Shown: piece by piece, positions 11,568 through 22,802 of the stretch
How positions within the stretch are numbered: the stretch's first letter is position 1
How the letters are laid out: each line of letters starts with the position of its first letter
Source of the DNA: Zygaena filipendulae
Lineage: Eukaryota > Arthropoda > Insecta > Lepidoptera > Zygaenidae
Length of the DNA stretch: 64,000 nucleotides
NCBI GenBank assembly: GCA_907165275.2
Contig: CAJRBF020000002.1
Coordinates: forward strand, 248,001 to 312,000
Direction of reading: 5' to 3'
Position numbers and translations under genes: made by a program
Notes under the pieces: model-generated
The model's database searches: none
Told to the model about the DNA's origin: nothing
Seen by the model: the letters and a program-made list of their open reading frames with translations, nothing else

Positions 11568-11881
11568 CTGCACTTCCTCGCCATGTGCCCAGACTTCAGG
11601 CATAAGAAGCAGGCCCCCTTGAGTTTAGCCTTCCTTTCCTCCAAGGTAGTAAACTTGTTACACTGGTCACTAAAATGTTCCTCTTTGCAAAAGGCGCACT
11701 CCTTTTGCACGTTTTGGTTGGAAATCCGATGTTGACCCCTGTTTGCGGAGGTTACCGATCCTTTTACGCTTGTAAACCTTCCGTTTTCTAGGATGTTCCA
11801 TCTCTGAGGCAATGTGAAGAACCTCCGTTGTAGTGGCAGTAGTAGCGGCTTCGCTGCAGGAAGTTGCTGGTACCTCTGCAC
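11495..11881 (-). pseudogene. BEL-1 gag C-terminal part with first zinc knuckle
   Basis: This frame holds QKECAFCKEEHFSDQCNKF (a CX2CX4HX4C-like knuckle) and ACFLCLKSGHMARKC (a second CCHC motif), then runs into Asn codons that are the LINE (ATT)n tail read backwards. It overlaps the 11670-12701 gag frame, so a frameshift lies between about 11750 and 11880. Nucleocapsid function would be RNA packaging. Confidence 0.8.
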
Positions 11882-12701
11882 GCTCCATTGCTGAGATAAC
11901 CTTATCCAGTGTTGCCCTCAACTCTTTTATCCCATTATCCTTTTCCAGCAATTTAACCTGATATATGACAGGAGCTGGAAACTTACTGGTTATGGTCACT
12001 CTTAAGTGACTACCTTCAACATCCTGGCCCAACGCTGTTAAGACACGCAGATGTCTTTCTATTAAATTGAAATTCTTCCGACACTCAGCGGAATTATTTT
12101 TAGCCATTTCAATACTATTCAGAGCCTTGTAGGGAGCATCGACTACTCGGTCCTTGTCACCAAAACGCTCCCTTAATAAGTTGACGGCAACTGGGTAATT
12201 AAGATTTGTAGTTCCCATTCCTTCAACCGTTTCCAACGCAACACCCTCCAAGGATTCTATCAAATAAGCTAACTTATCGACATCTTTTAAATTTTTCACG
12301 TGTACAGTAGCTTCAAATCGATCCCAAAACTCTTGGAACTTCAGTAAATCGCCATTGAATTTAATCACGTCTAGTTTCGGGAGACGTGACGTACTGTTCT
12401 CGCTGGCCGGCTTAGACGGCTGGGCTAATAGTAAAGAAGATTCCAGAAAGCTCAGGGTCTGTTCGGCTTTTAGTTGGAGTTCCATATGAGCCTTTACATC
12501 TGCATGTATCCCAATTTTCTCTAAGTAGATATATGTTTCCTTTGATAGCCCCTCAATAGCGCCTTTAAGGCTTACTTTAAGAAGAGTTACATCATGGATA
12601 TCTATGGCTTTACCTGAATCCGTCAAGGCCTGCACCTGTTTTATGATATCCTTCAGACTCTGGCAGCGCAGGGTTAGTCTCATCTTCATTGCTTCTTCCA
12701 T
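11670..12701 (-). pseudogene. BEL-1 gag (DUF1759-like)
   Basis: The frame starts at an ATG (MEEAMKMRLTLRCQSLKD) and is 343 codons long. It contains LPKLDVIKFNGDLLKFQEFWD, LIESLEGVALETVEGM and NLLRERFGDKDRVVDA, the recognisable core of BEL/Pao gag proteins (DUF1759 family). The last about 60 residues are basic and out of frame relative to the zinc-knuckle piece, so the gag is broken by a frameshift. ATG context and position, just after the leader, support this start. Confidence 0.85.
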
Positions 12702-14187
12702 TCTGAAGTTGGTACAAGCATATTGTGTTAATATAACATGAATGACTCAATAGATAAACCTGTAATAAATGATCTAGTCTATCCAATTCTGTCAGATTTC
12801 TAATTTACCATTCTAAATCGGCGTCTCCAGCCGCTTAAATATGTGGCGTAGAATACGAAAAGAAAGAAAAATACCACGCCGAATAGAATACCTAAGTTGT
12901 GAGAACATAGTGAAAATTTACCTTTCGTTGAGATGTCTAAGAAGATATCATCGTGTTTGTGTACCAGGTTTACCACAAAAGCATAGAAGGATAGTAAGAT
13001 GCCCTATTCCTTCGACTAGAACCATGTTTGCACATAGACACTTTGACTACCATGGACCGAAACTATACAATGAGATTTTAAGAGAAAAAGACGTAAAATG
13101 TCTTAGCAACTACGAGTTTAAACAATTTTGTATAGTATGGATAACAAAGTTTGACTATGAGCAAACGGAAGAGTTACTCTAGGTAGTGAAATAGAGGGGA
13201 GGAGATAGTCTCTTCATTTCATGACGATCGGTTGAGTGGTAGGGGCGTGAGGGCGAAGCAAATAAATGAATAAACTCATATTTATTTGCATTTGCATTTA
13301 CATGCACACTACACACACTACACTAAGGTACACTCTCTCTGCGCATGCGTACACATAACACATAATACATAAAATGCAACATCGTATTATTACCACAGTC
13401 AGGATTAAATACTTTGTTTTTCTGGTTGGGGCAAGCAACTTGCCTAACTTGGTCAAGTCAGTTTGGTGATGTAAACACCTCGTCCTGATTTCGAGTTTAG
13501 ACCAACGCGCAACGCAATTATCTTTATATACCCACACTTTATTTTTGATGAAATATTATTTTATTTAACTTTTGTATTTTTGTTTATTTATGCTATTATT
13601 TTTTTTTTTTCTTCTTTATTAAAGTAAGTAGATATATTATATCTTTGTAATTCAAGGGAATGCTGCTGGCGCCTGAAACACAGTTTAAACTAGTTTAGGC
13701 GCTAGTGAACTAATGTAATAACATTATGGTTTTTTAAGAAATAAACTTATTACTTATTATTACTTATTGTTGATGAAAACTTAAACCGGTAGTTTTCTCG
13801 TAACGTAGACACTTCTATCATACAAAAACAACCTTTTACTGCAATTAACTGGACTTTTATCTAGAATTTGAATTAGTACTTACGATTTTATGACTTTCAC
13901 CACGTGCTTTAGCTTGTAGGAAGAAAGTTATAGAAAACTAGAAAAGTTTCGCCGGAACTGCAAGATTAAATGTACAGCACTGGGAATGGCGACCCCGGAA
14001 TACGAATCCCAGGCCATGAAATACTGCTTTGTGTTGCGGCGTCGCACAATATCACCTATCGTACCTGGCTCCCGTAATGCAAAGAGCAAAGGAAAATAGA
14101 ATGCGCTCTGAAATGAAATTATTGGAGAAGGCACTTACCTTAAATTTCTTCAGTTAAAACTTATATAACCTTTTTTTTTGCTTCTTG
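12702..14187. other. BEL-1 leader with embedded LINE fragments, poorly resolved
   Basis: No intact gene is seen. A LINE-like tail (12841-13182, plus strand) is embedded. About 13600-13790 resembles a LINE 3' UTR (a run of T, AATAAACTTATTACTTATTATT). The stretch just before the gypsy insertion at 14188 may be BEL leader that continues at 22803, because the gypsy TSD ATAG joins the two. Other boundaries could not be set. Confidence 0.4.
12841..13182 (+). pseudogene. LINE ORF2 C-terminal tail fragment
   Basis: This 113-codon frame has a Cys/Arg-rich beginning and ends HFDYHGPKLYNEILREKDV, then SNYEFKQFCIVWI. It resembles the extreme C-terminus of Jockey/CR1-type ORF2 proteins (a 'P-x-x-Y-N' motif followed by a short helix). 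About 80 bp downstream the sequence ends in AAATAAATGAATAAACTC, like a LINE 3' tail. No RT motif remains. The assignment rests on weak similarity. Confidence 0.45.
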
Positions 14188-14191
14188 ATAG

Positions 14192-16879
14192 TGTAACTTA
14201 CCCCCCCTCGCGCGACTTTCTCCGATCTACTTCTTACTAGGATGATCTCTAATTTGGCCTGATTGTCTAGTGGTTAGGACTCTAAATTCGTTGTGTGCAG
14301 TAACCTATGATCCTTTTAGGTTGAGATTGAACTATCGTCTTGGTATTTGCATCATAGTTTTTTGCTTGGTTAAGTTTATAGCTAAGATTCTAAAGTTAAT
14401 ACATGAACGATCTCTAATTTATGCTTAGCGAATACACGGACGGTTTTAGATTAGTACACGGACGAATCCCTATTTTTATTGCTTTCGTGCTACCTCTTTC
14501 CTAACTTTAGGTGGATGATCTATTTTTAATATATTTATGTGGATGATCTAGTTTTGTTAGTTTGTTTGTGACGACCTGCCTCCCTAACATTATATCGATG
14601 CCCTATTTTATTAGTTTGTTTTCCGGCCTAATCTATTGGCTTGTAGGCTAAGTTTGAATAATCTTGACCCTTATGTTTGTCTATCCCTACAGTCTGTTTT
14701 AGGTTGTGTCTGTCGGTTTAACCCCGGTCAACATCTCGTCAAAAGCTACCATTCCTGGCTCAGATGGCTCAGACATTGCCAGGACGCATAAATATATATA
14801 ATAAACCACCCAGACGATTCTATTCCAAGGTCGACCAGGTTTTGTCCCCTCAGCATGACGCAAGCATTGGCCACAGGAACCTCAAGTACTACGTGAAATG
14901 ATTGTTGGCACTGCAACCAATCCCGACGTCAAACCGAAGGTAAGGCTTCCAGTTAATACATAAGTATTCGCCGGAAGGTGGTATAGCCCCTCCTGCGCTA
15001 TTCCACGGTGATGACCATCCAGCACAATGCCTTCGTCACCTCCCCCAACCTGTTTCACAAGGTAGAGGATCATTCTAGATGGTTACATCTAAGATCATTC
15101 ACCAGCGTCCGTTTCAGGAATCCAGTGAGGAGACTGTACGTCCCCAGTCCGAAGACTACCGCCGCGTTGGAGCCATGGTGAGCCCTTGAATATGTGCCAG
15201 CCCGAAGACCAGGGTTGGGTGGGACCACCACAAACCAAACCCCAGCACAGTGATCCAAAATTGTATGTGTGTGTTGTCGGAGACCAATCTCTCCCTGGAA
15301 CCTGGAACTTCAGCTGATGAACTCTCTGTCATACTGCAAGCAGTGAGGCCGTAGCCTAGCCGTAGCTGTAGAGTTGAATGGCTCTCTCTCCCCTGTGAAC
15401 CCACTCGGGCATCCAACTCGTTCTGCCACATCAGAACATTGGCAAGCACATCGTGTTGAAAAACACAAAGGTTGCCGAGAATCTAGCGTCAGCGACGAGG
15501 TCGCCAACAGCCGATCCCCCAGCCTCTGCACAACGGTCCCGATCGCAAGGCGCAGGGACCTACGTAAGCATACATGTGGTTGCGAGTCACAGTAGCTCCA
15601 GTCTGTCTCCGCAGCCAGCAATCGAGCCACAGAGCGCATTGGCCCATCAGTAATGTTTATAATAAAAAGAAAGGTAAAACAGAAAGAAGAGCGAACAACC
15701 CTTCCCTGGTGTAGGAGAGGGCCGGCATCTCCAGTCAGCCGCATCGGTGATATGTAGATTGAATAACGCGGAAGGCGTTGTTATTCAAGATAAGGTACAA
15801 GGCGCACAACGAAACTCGTCACGGCGCAGATGACTCAAGGCGTGGATTTTTACCCATCTACGCCATCATACGCTCGCGACGTGCAATGTCCAACCGTTCA
15901 AGATTAGAGTTCCGTTTGCTTCGAGTCTATTTGGTACTGTGATTTGAAGATCCTTCCTCGTGACGAATGTTTTTAGGTCTACGCTCGAGATATCCTAACG
16001 GACGTCAAGTGCACTGACAGACCTTCGCACAAAAACATTAAACCACTCTGCGCTATCGCTCGCTCAACAAGACTATTCGTAACGAACCGTCTTTTGTAAT
16101 GATAAAATCAATACAAATATTCTACTCAAAGCATCTCGTTCACGAGGCACATCGGCCCACATACGCTTTCATGCGACCACCAAGTATCACAATCGCGCAT
16201 GCTCGCCTCTGCACAACGCAATCAGGACACAATATGCATAATGACGAAACTTTCAGGTCGCGTGTACGAATCCTTGCACAAAGCGATAAATCGTTCTGCG
16301 CGCAGATCGCTCGACCACGACGTACTTTGCATGAATATTATTTATTAAAAAATTTGTATGAGAAAATAAATTTTATGTTTGATAAATGTGCAATAATATT
16401 ATATTTATTGTCCCTTAGACGTTCCCTCCCCATCGCATTCGTTTATTATTACACTATTATCAATTTACTTTCCCAACAAACTTTTGTCGTCAGGACATTT
16501 TTTTACCTCCGTATTCCCCGTAGATATACGGCCCGTGGATACTGGCGGTGCGCTCGGCCCTGTATTCCGAGACGCCTGCATGGGGGGATTCGCGTTTTCT
16601 AACTTGCTCCTATACTCTCGAAATTCAATATAAATTTGGTATTCCCTAATACAAGCACTTTCCTTCATATAATATTTTGTCCTAACTTCTTTAGTTTAGG
16701 AGTTATTATTGATAAACGTACTAAAACTTGTTTTCGATGTTATTTGAACCGCAATGTCCTCTAATATGTTTTAAATGTAATTTTATAGGTGTATTTTATT
16801 ATCTTCTTTACTTTAATAATTATTTAAGTTTTTAATTATAACCAAAAAAAAATTTTGTAGGACCTTATGGGTCGTCACA
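14192..16879 (-). repeat. Gypsy element 3' LTR
   Basis: It is 2688 bp and runs TGTAACTTAC...GTCGTCACA on the plus strand. Compared with 20110-22802, the first about 680 bp differ at roughly 30 positions, but the following about 2 kb differ at only two or three single bases plus a small indel near 16840. Open frames in it (for example minus 15310-15744 and plus 16099-16602) are shared by the copies but have no recognisable domain. The plus-strand stretch 14262-14345 has tRNA-Glu-like sequence. Confidence 0.93.
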
Positions 16880-16895
16880 ATCCCCCCCCAAAGTT
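16880..16895 (-). promoter_or_regulatory. Gypsy polypurine tract
   Basis: On the minus strand the sequence just before the 3' LTR reads TTTGGGGGGGGATTG, an A/G-rich tract abutting the LTR start TGACGACCC. This is the expected plus-strand primer position for a Ty3/gypsy element. Confidence 0.75.
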
Positions 16896-17341
16896 TAATG
16901 GAACACTGTGGAATTTAACTTTCAATCTCCTAACGCCGCCTAAGTGTGTTATAAATTTGTTTTGGTTTTTGGGAAACGACCGCCCCAACGCCCCTCCAAC
17001 CACATTCGGTTATACAACACTGAAACGCATTAACCGATCTCTGAACGTTGTTACCTCTAAATTGATATTTTTATTTTATTTCGTTGAACGAAAAAATTCT
17101 GATGACGTTATTTAACCGCAAGTTGTTAGTATTAAATTTCGAATTATACTAATACGCCAATTGAATGTGATCGAGTCATTTCTCCCTGACCCAATTTATT
17201 TAATCAAAATAAATTTACAATCACATTATTATTTTAGGTTACATAAGTTGTTTAGTTATATTAATCTAAATCACATTAGTTGTTAATATTTTATACCTAA
17301 CTTACATTAGTTTGACATTTATTAGTTACTAGCACTTTTAT

Positions 17342-17674
17342 TTATTTATAGTATTTATATAAATGAATCGCGTTATAATTTCCTTTCAAGGTTCCGGTGT
17401 TTACGTCGTGTAACGTGTATACATTATTAAAAGGCACCGCAGCCACTACATAAGGACCCTCATATAAGAACTCAAACTTTTTAGTTTCTTTCCTATCCTT
17501 AACAGACCTATTGTCTTTCCGAATTTTTACCAAGTCTCCTACTTGAAACAAAATTAATCTGTGTTTTCTGTCGTATTTCGAGCGACGCATTAAGCTTGTG
17601 TAACTTTCACCCTCCTCCTCCAATACACGAACAACATCGAAGATGTTGAACATCTCATTTTTGGCCAATTTCAT
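17342..17674 (-). pseudogene. Gypsy integrase C-terminal (GPY/F) part
   Basis: The frame contains FQVGDLVKIRKDN and FEFLYEGPYVVAAVPFNNVY, the GPY/F module that closes many Ty3/gypsy integrases. Its ATG overlaps the stop of the upstream integrase frame in the sequence ATGA (17671-17674). In an intact element these would normally be one frame, so a frameshift is the simplest reading; programmed re-initiation is less likely. Confidence 0.8.
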
Positions 17675-19380
17675 CTAGTAGTTAAGACCCTGTTCATTAA
17701 GCTTGCATTTTTCAGATTTTCCCGAACTAAATTTCTGACACGTTCTAAATTCAAAGGTTCTCTTTCGAGTTTAAGTTTATCGTCGAATGAAATTTTATTC
17801 GATTCGCCGTACATAATTTCACACGGTGTGAAGCCTGTACTATCGTGATGACTATTATTATATAATTCCTCCAAGGCTGGTAAGATAGTTGGCCAAGACT
17901 TATGATTCGCGGGACAATAAGTCCTGAACAACCTACCCAACTCCTTGTTTACTCGCTCTACGGTGTTAGGTCTAGGATTTCTTACAGTCGTATAAATCGG
18001 TTTACAACCTAACGCCCTTACACCCCCTTTCCAAACTATACTAATAAATTGTTTTCCATTATCCGTCATAATGGCTTTTGGTTTGATTGTTTCCGTAAAA
18101 TGTTTAAATTTAGTTAAAACGCTTTTCCCGGTTGCATTTTTCAATGAATACATTTTAATAAACTTACTAAACGAATCTTGAAATACTATTATAAATCTGG
18201 CTCCGAGATTACCCGCTGGTAATGGCCCATAAAGATCCGCCATAACTATATCTCCTATGTCCTTAGACCATATTGATTGACACGGCCCTACATATTTTAT
18301 ATTTTCGCTCTTCGACATTTGACAAATATGACAAACCTTAACCCTCTTCCTAACATCTTTGGTAAGTGAACCCCAGTAAAATCTATCTCTAATGTATTTA
18401 ATTATTTTATAAGCACCTTGATGACCCATCTCAAGGTGCACCTGATCAATTACATCATTAACTAAACTTCTTGGAAGGTACACGACTTCCCTGCGCGTTT
18501 CTATTGAATCATAATACAAGATATTATCCCGCAATTTGCAACGTAAGGTAATTCTATCAGATCTACACTGCGCAACACTTATACGTCCTAAACGTTCTCT
18601 AATATTTTTAATTTCGTTATCTAATGACTGCAACTCCGATAATTTATTTAATTTTTCCTTGAGCTCAACGTTGTCCGCGCTCTCCACGTATAGTATCTCG
18701 AAACATTTTTCCCTATCCTCTTGTATTTGTTTACCGGCAGGAAGATACCTTGACAATATGTCTGCAACCAAATTTTGTCTGCCCGATATGTGTTCCACCG
18801 TGTAATCGAATTGTTCTAAATATAATATCCAACGCGTAACCCTACTGTTATACAACTTCCAGTTTTTAATAAACGTTAACGCCTTATGATCTGTTTTGAT
18901 CGTAAATTTTGCTCCCCGTAAATACGTTTCGAACTTTTTAATACTACTAATTATCGCGTAAAACTCTTGTTCTGTAACTGTCCAATTTAATTCCGGCCCC
19001 TTCAACGTTCTACTGTGATACCCTAATACTTTCATTTCATTTTTGTCATCTAACTGATAGAGTACCCCAGCTAACCCTATGCCTGAGCTATCTGTTTGCA
19101 AATAATATGGTTTATTAAAATCTGGATGATGTAACATTACCGTCTGTATGAATCTAGTTTTTAATAATTCGAACGCCCTCTGTTCCTCACTGCCCCATTT
19201 CCACGCCTGAAGCTTCTTTAATAACTTACATAACGGTAAGATTAATATACTATAATCACGAATAAATCTACGATAGAAATCGCAAAGTCCTAAGAACGCG
19301 CGTAATTGTTTTAGCTTTTTAGGTTGCGGAAAATCTCTAATACTCCTCAATTTATCTGAGTCCGAATTAGCGCCTTGTCG
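17671..19380 (-). CDS. Gypsy pol fragment: RT thumb, RNase H, integrase
   Basis: The frame begins after the RT palm with SIRDFPQPKKLKQLRAFLGL and CDFYRRFIRDYS (RT thumb/connection). RNase H follows: YYLQTDSSGIGLAGVL, SRTLKGPELNWTVTEQEFYA and FTIKTDHKALTFI (all acidic residues visible). The integrase has the HHCC region HLEMGHQGAYKIIKYIRDRF...CHICQMSK and DDE motifs (VMADLYGPLP, AIMTDNGKQF, NTVERVNKELG). It ends with a stop at 17671. The YxDD RT core and everything upstream are missing, so this is a deletion derivative with an integrase frame that otherwise looks intact. Confidence 0.88.
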   Translation of the reverse strand, partial: RQGANSDSDKLRSIRDFPQPKKLKQLRAFLGLCDFYRRFIRDYSILILPLCKLLKKLQAWKWGSEEQRAFELLKTRFIQTVMLHHPDFNKPYYLQTDSSGIGLAGVLYQLDDKNEMKVLGYHSRTLKGPELNWTVTEQEFYAIISSIKKFETYLRGAKFTIKTDHKALTFIKNWKLYNSRVTRWILYLEQFDYTVEHISGRQNLVADILSRYLPAGKQIQEDREKCFEILYVESADNVELKEKLNKLSELQSLDNEIKNIRERLGRISVAQCRSDRITLRCKLRDNILYYDSIETRREVVYLPRSLVNDVIDQVHLEMGHQGAYKIIKYIRDRFYWGSLTKDVRKRVKVCHICQMSKSENIKYVGPCQSIWSKDIGDIVMADLYGPLPAGNLGARFIIVFQDSFSKFIKMYSLKNATGKSVLTKFKHFTETIKPKAIMTDNGKQFISIVWKGGVRALGCKPIYTTVRNPRPNTVERVNKELGRLFRTYCPANHKSWPTILPALEELYNNSHHDSTGFTPCEIMYGESNKISFDDKLKLEREPLNLERVRNLVRENLKNASLMNRVLTTR

Positions 19381-19948
19381 TTTGCCTATTTTAAACGTTT
19401 TTTAATTTTTGATTGTTTTTTATTTATCACTTATTTCACTAATTTAAACGAACTAAAGATATTAACTGATTTAAACTTCTAAATTGCGAACGAAAATGTT
19501 TTATATTTATTAAAAGTTTTTACGTATAATCACACTAACACTAGCTGATCGACCTTGGACAAACTAATCGGTTAAAGTTTATTTTTATACCGTTTATTTC
19601 CCTATTCTTCAAGAGTTTTAACTTCAATATAAATTTTCATTCCTTGGCAATCTGCAAAGAAATGCAAACTTATAATACCCCCCCCTGACTTTTATAATGC
19701 AAACACTTTCAAGCCGATGTCCAATCTCAAGACCTTTCCATTTTCACAAGCAACAATTTGTAGGGATTTTACACCTACTTGAAATTTACTTTAACTAGCC
19801 ATGACGATCCCGATTTTACGTTAATTTAATTTAACCTGATTAGGAATCCTGGTTTACTACGACATCTATTTGTAGGGTGTAACCCCCACGTCATTATGTT
19901 TAAATAGCCATGCATTTATTGACCTAGGCCATTTGTATTTATTCTAGT

Positions 19949-20071
19949 CAACCATGCGATACGCTGTCGCGGTCGTTTATATTTATTTGATTCAACCATG
20001 CGATACGCTGTCGCGGTCGTTTATTCGTATGTAAGCCAATCATGCGATGCGCTGTCGCGGTCGCTTTTACA
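19949..20071. repeat. Triplicated 45-bp repeat in gypsy leader
   Basis: Three copies of a block containing CATGCGATACGCTGTCGCGG start near 19953, 19998 and 20041; the third has one change (GATGCG). Position next to the primer-binding site suggests leader RNA structure or a packaging signal, but that is inference. Confidence 0.8.
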
Positions 20072-20090
20072 TTTCTAACTTAGCCATTTT

Positions 20091-20106
20091 CCTGGTCACG
20101 GCACCA
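20091..20106 (-). promoter_or_regulatory. Gypsy primer-binding site
   Basis: Three bases inside the 5' LTR, the minus strand reads TGGTGCCGTGACCAGG. Its complement ends in CCA and has the length of a tRNA 3' half (5-nt T stem, 7-nt acceptor, discriminator, CCA). The priming tRNA is not identified. Confidence 0.75.
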
Positions 20107-20109
20107 ATT

Positions 20110-22802
20110 TGTAACTTACCCCCCCTCGCGCGACTTTCACCGATCTACTTCTTACTACGATAATCTCTAATTTGGCCTGATTGTCTAGTGGTTAGGACTC
20201 TAAATTCGTTGTGTGCAGTAGCCTATGATTCTTTTAGGTTGAGATTGAACTATCGTCTTAGTATTTGCATCATAGTTTTTAGTTTTGGTTAAGTTTATAG
20301 CTAAGATTCTAAAGTTAATACATGAACGATCTCTAATTTATGTTTAGCGAATACACGAACGATCTTAGACTAGTACACGGACGAATCCCTATTTTTATTG
20401 CTTTCGCGGGACCTCTTTGCTAACTTTAGGTGGATGATCTATTTTTAATCTGTTTATGTGGATGATCTAGTTTTGTTAGTTTGTTTGTGACGACCTGCCT
20501 CCCTAACATTATATCGATGTTCTATTTTATTAGTTTGTTTTCCGGTCTAATCTATTGGCTTGTAGGCTAAGTTTGAATAATCTTGACCCTTATGTTTGTC
20601 TATCCCTACAATCTGTTTTAGTTTGTGTTTGTCGGTTTAACCCCGGTCAACATCTCGTCAAAAGCTACCATTCCTGGCTCAGATGGCTCAGACATTGCCA
20701 GGACGCATAAATATATATGATAAACCACCCAGACGATTATATTCCAAGGTCGACCAGATTTTGTCCCCTCAGCATGACGCAAGCATTGGCCATAGGAACC
20801 TCAAGTACTACGTGAAATGATTGTTGGCACTGCAACCAATCCCGACGTCAAACCGAAGGTAAGGCTTCCAGTTAATACATAAGTATTCGCCGGAAGGTGG
20901 TATAGCCCCTCCTGCGCTATTCCACGGTGATGACCATCCAGCACAATGCCTTCGTCACCTCCCCCAACCTGTTTCACAAGGTAGAGGATCATTCTAGATG
21001 GTTACATCTAAGATCATTCACCAGCGTCCGTTTCAGGAATCCAGTGAGGAGACTGTACGTCCCCAGTCCGAAGACTACCGCCGCGTTGGAGCCATGGTGA
21101 GCCCTTGAATATGTGCCAGCCCGAAGACCAGGGTTGGGTGGGACCACCACAAACCAAACCCCAGCACAGTGATCCAAAATTGTATGTGTGTGTTGTCGGA
21201 GACCAATCTCTCCCTGGAACCTGGAACTTCAGCTGATGAACTCTCTGTCATACTGCAAGCAGTGAGGCCGTAGCCTAGCCGTAGCTGTAGAGTTGAATGG
21301 CTCTCTCTCCCCTGTGAACCCACTCGGGCATCCAACTCGTTCTGCCACATCAGAACATTGGCAAGCACATCGTGTTGAAAAACACAAAGGTTGCCGAGAA
21401 TCTAGCGTCAGCGACGAGGTCGCCAACAGCCGATCCCCCAGCCTCTGCACAACGGTCCCGATCGCAAGGCGCAGGGACCTACGTAAGCATACATGTGGTT
21501 GCGAGTCACAGTAGCTCCAGTCTGTCTCCGCAGCCAGCAATCGAGCCACAGAGCGCATTGGCCCATCAGTAATGTTTATAATAAAAAGAAAGGTAAAACA
21601 GAAAGAAGAGCGAACAACCCTTCCCTGGTGTAGGAGAGGGCCGGCATCTCCAGTCAGCCGCATCGGTGATATGTAGATTGAATAACGCGGAAGGCGTTGT
21701 TATTCAAGATAAGGTACAAGGCGCACAACGAAACTCGTCACGGCGCAGATGACTCAAGGCGTGGATTTTTACCCATCTACGCCATCATACGCTCGCGACG
21801 TGCAATGTCCAACCGTTCAAGATTAGAGTTCCGTTTGCTTCGAGTCTATTTGGTACTGTGATTTGAAGATCCTTCCTCGTGACGAATGTTTTTAGGTCTA
21901 CGCTCGAGATATCCTAACGGACGTCAAGTGCACTGACAGACCTTCGCACAAAAACATTAAACCACTCTGCGCTATCGCTCGCTCAACAAGACTATTCGTA
22001 ACGAACCGTCTTTTGTAATGATAAAATCAATACAAATATTCTACTCAAAGCATCTCGTTCACGAGGCACATCGGCCCACATACGCTTTCATGCGACCACC
22101 AAGTATCACAATCGCGCATGCTCGCCTCTGCACAACGCAATCAGGACACAATATGCGTAATGACGAAACTTTCAGGTCGCGTGTACGAATCCTTGCACAA
22201 AGCGATAAATCGTTCTGCGCGCAGATCGCTCGACCACGACGTACTTTGCATGAATATTATTTATTAAAAAATTTGTATGAGAAAATAAATTTTATGTTTG
22301 ATAAATGTGCAATAATATTATATTTATTGTCCCTTAGACGTTCCCTCCCCATCGCATTCGTTTATTATTACACTATTATCAATTTACTTTCCCAACAAAC
22401 TTTTGTCGTCAGGACATTTTTTTACCTCCGTATTCCCCGTAGATATACGGCCCGTGGATACTGGCGGTGCGCTCAGCCCTGTATTCCGAGACGCCTGCAT
22501 GGGGGGATTCGCGTTTTCTAACTTGCTCCTATACTCTCGAAATTCAATATAAATTTGGTATTCCCTAATACAAGCACTTTCCTTCATATAATATTTTGTC
22601 CTAACTTCTTTAGTTTAGGAGTTATTATTGATAAACGTACTAAAACTTGTTTTCGATGTTATTTGAACCGCAATGTCCTCTAATATGTTTTAAATGTAAT
22701 TTTATAGGTGTATTTTATTATCTTCTTTACTTTAATAATTATTTAAGTTTTTAATTATACTTAACCAAAAAAAAATTTTGTAGGACCTTATGGGTCGTCA
22801 CA
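20110..22802 (-). repeat. Gypsy element 5' LTR
   Basis: It is 2693 bp and pairs with 14192-16879. The part from about 20800 to 22740 is nearly identical to the 3' LTR, whereas 20110-20790 is about 4% different. The solo LTR at 29306-31990 differs from both more evenly, at roughly 1% in the inner portion. Confidence 0.93.

Larger units (their letters stand above)
19381..20109 (-). other. Gypsy 5' leader with deletion junction
   Basis: There is no coding sequence of note. A triplicated motif CATGCGATACGCTGTCGCGG with period about 45 bp lies at 19949-20071. The gag, protease and RT palm expected here are absent; the deletion junction is probably near 19380, where the pol frame ends. The region finishes in the primer-binding site. 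Confidence 0.65.
14192..22802 (-). mobile_element. Ty3/gypsy-type element, internally deleted, with 2.7-kb LTRs
   Basis: This minus-strand element has LTRs at 14192-16879 and 20110-22802 and the 4-bp TSD ATAG (14188-14191 and 22803-22806). The internal part is only 3.23 kb and encodes the end of RT, RNase H and integrase; gag, protease and the RT palm are absent. The LTRs are unusually long and together exceed the internal region. A primer-binding site (20091-20106) and a polypurine tract (about 16880-16895) are present, so it could be mobilised in trans. A related solo LTR lies at 29306-31990. Confidence 0.92.

Noticed and set aside
14262..14345. A genuine tRNA gene in the LTR
   Set aside because: Only the A-box-like half fits; no acceptor stem pairing and no proper T arm were seen.
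15310..16602. ORFs of 62-167 codons within the long gypsy LTR (also in the copies at 20801-22521 and 30007-31636)
   Set aside because: They are shared because the LTRs are copies. No recognised domain, overlapping frames on both strands, and the solo LTR copy breaks the 167-codon frame.
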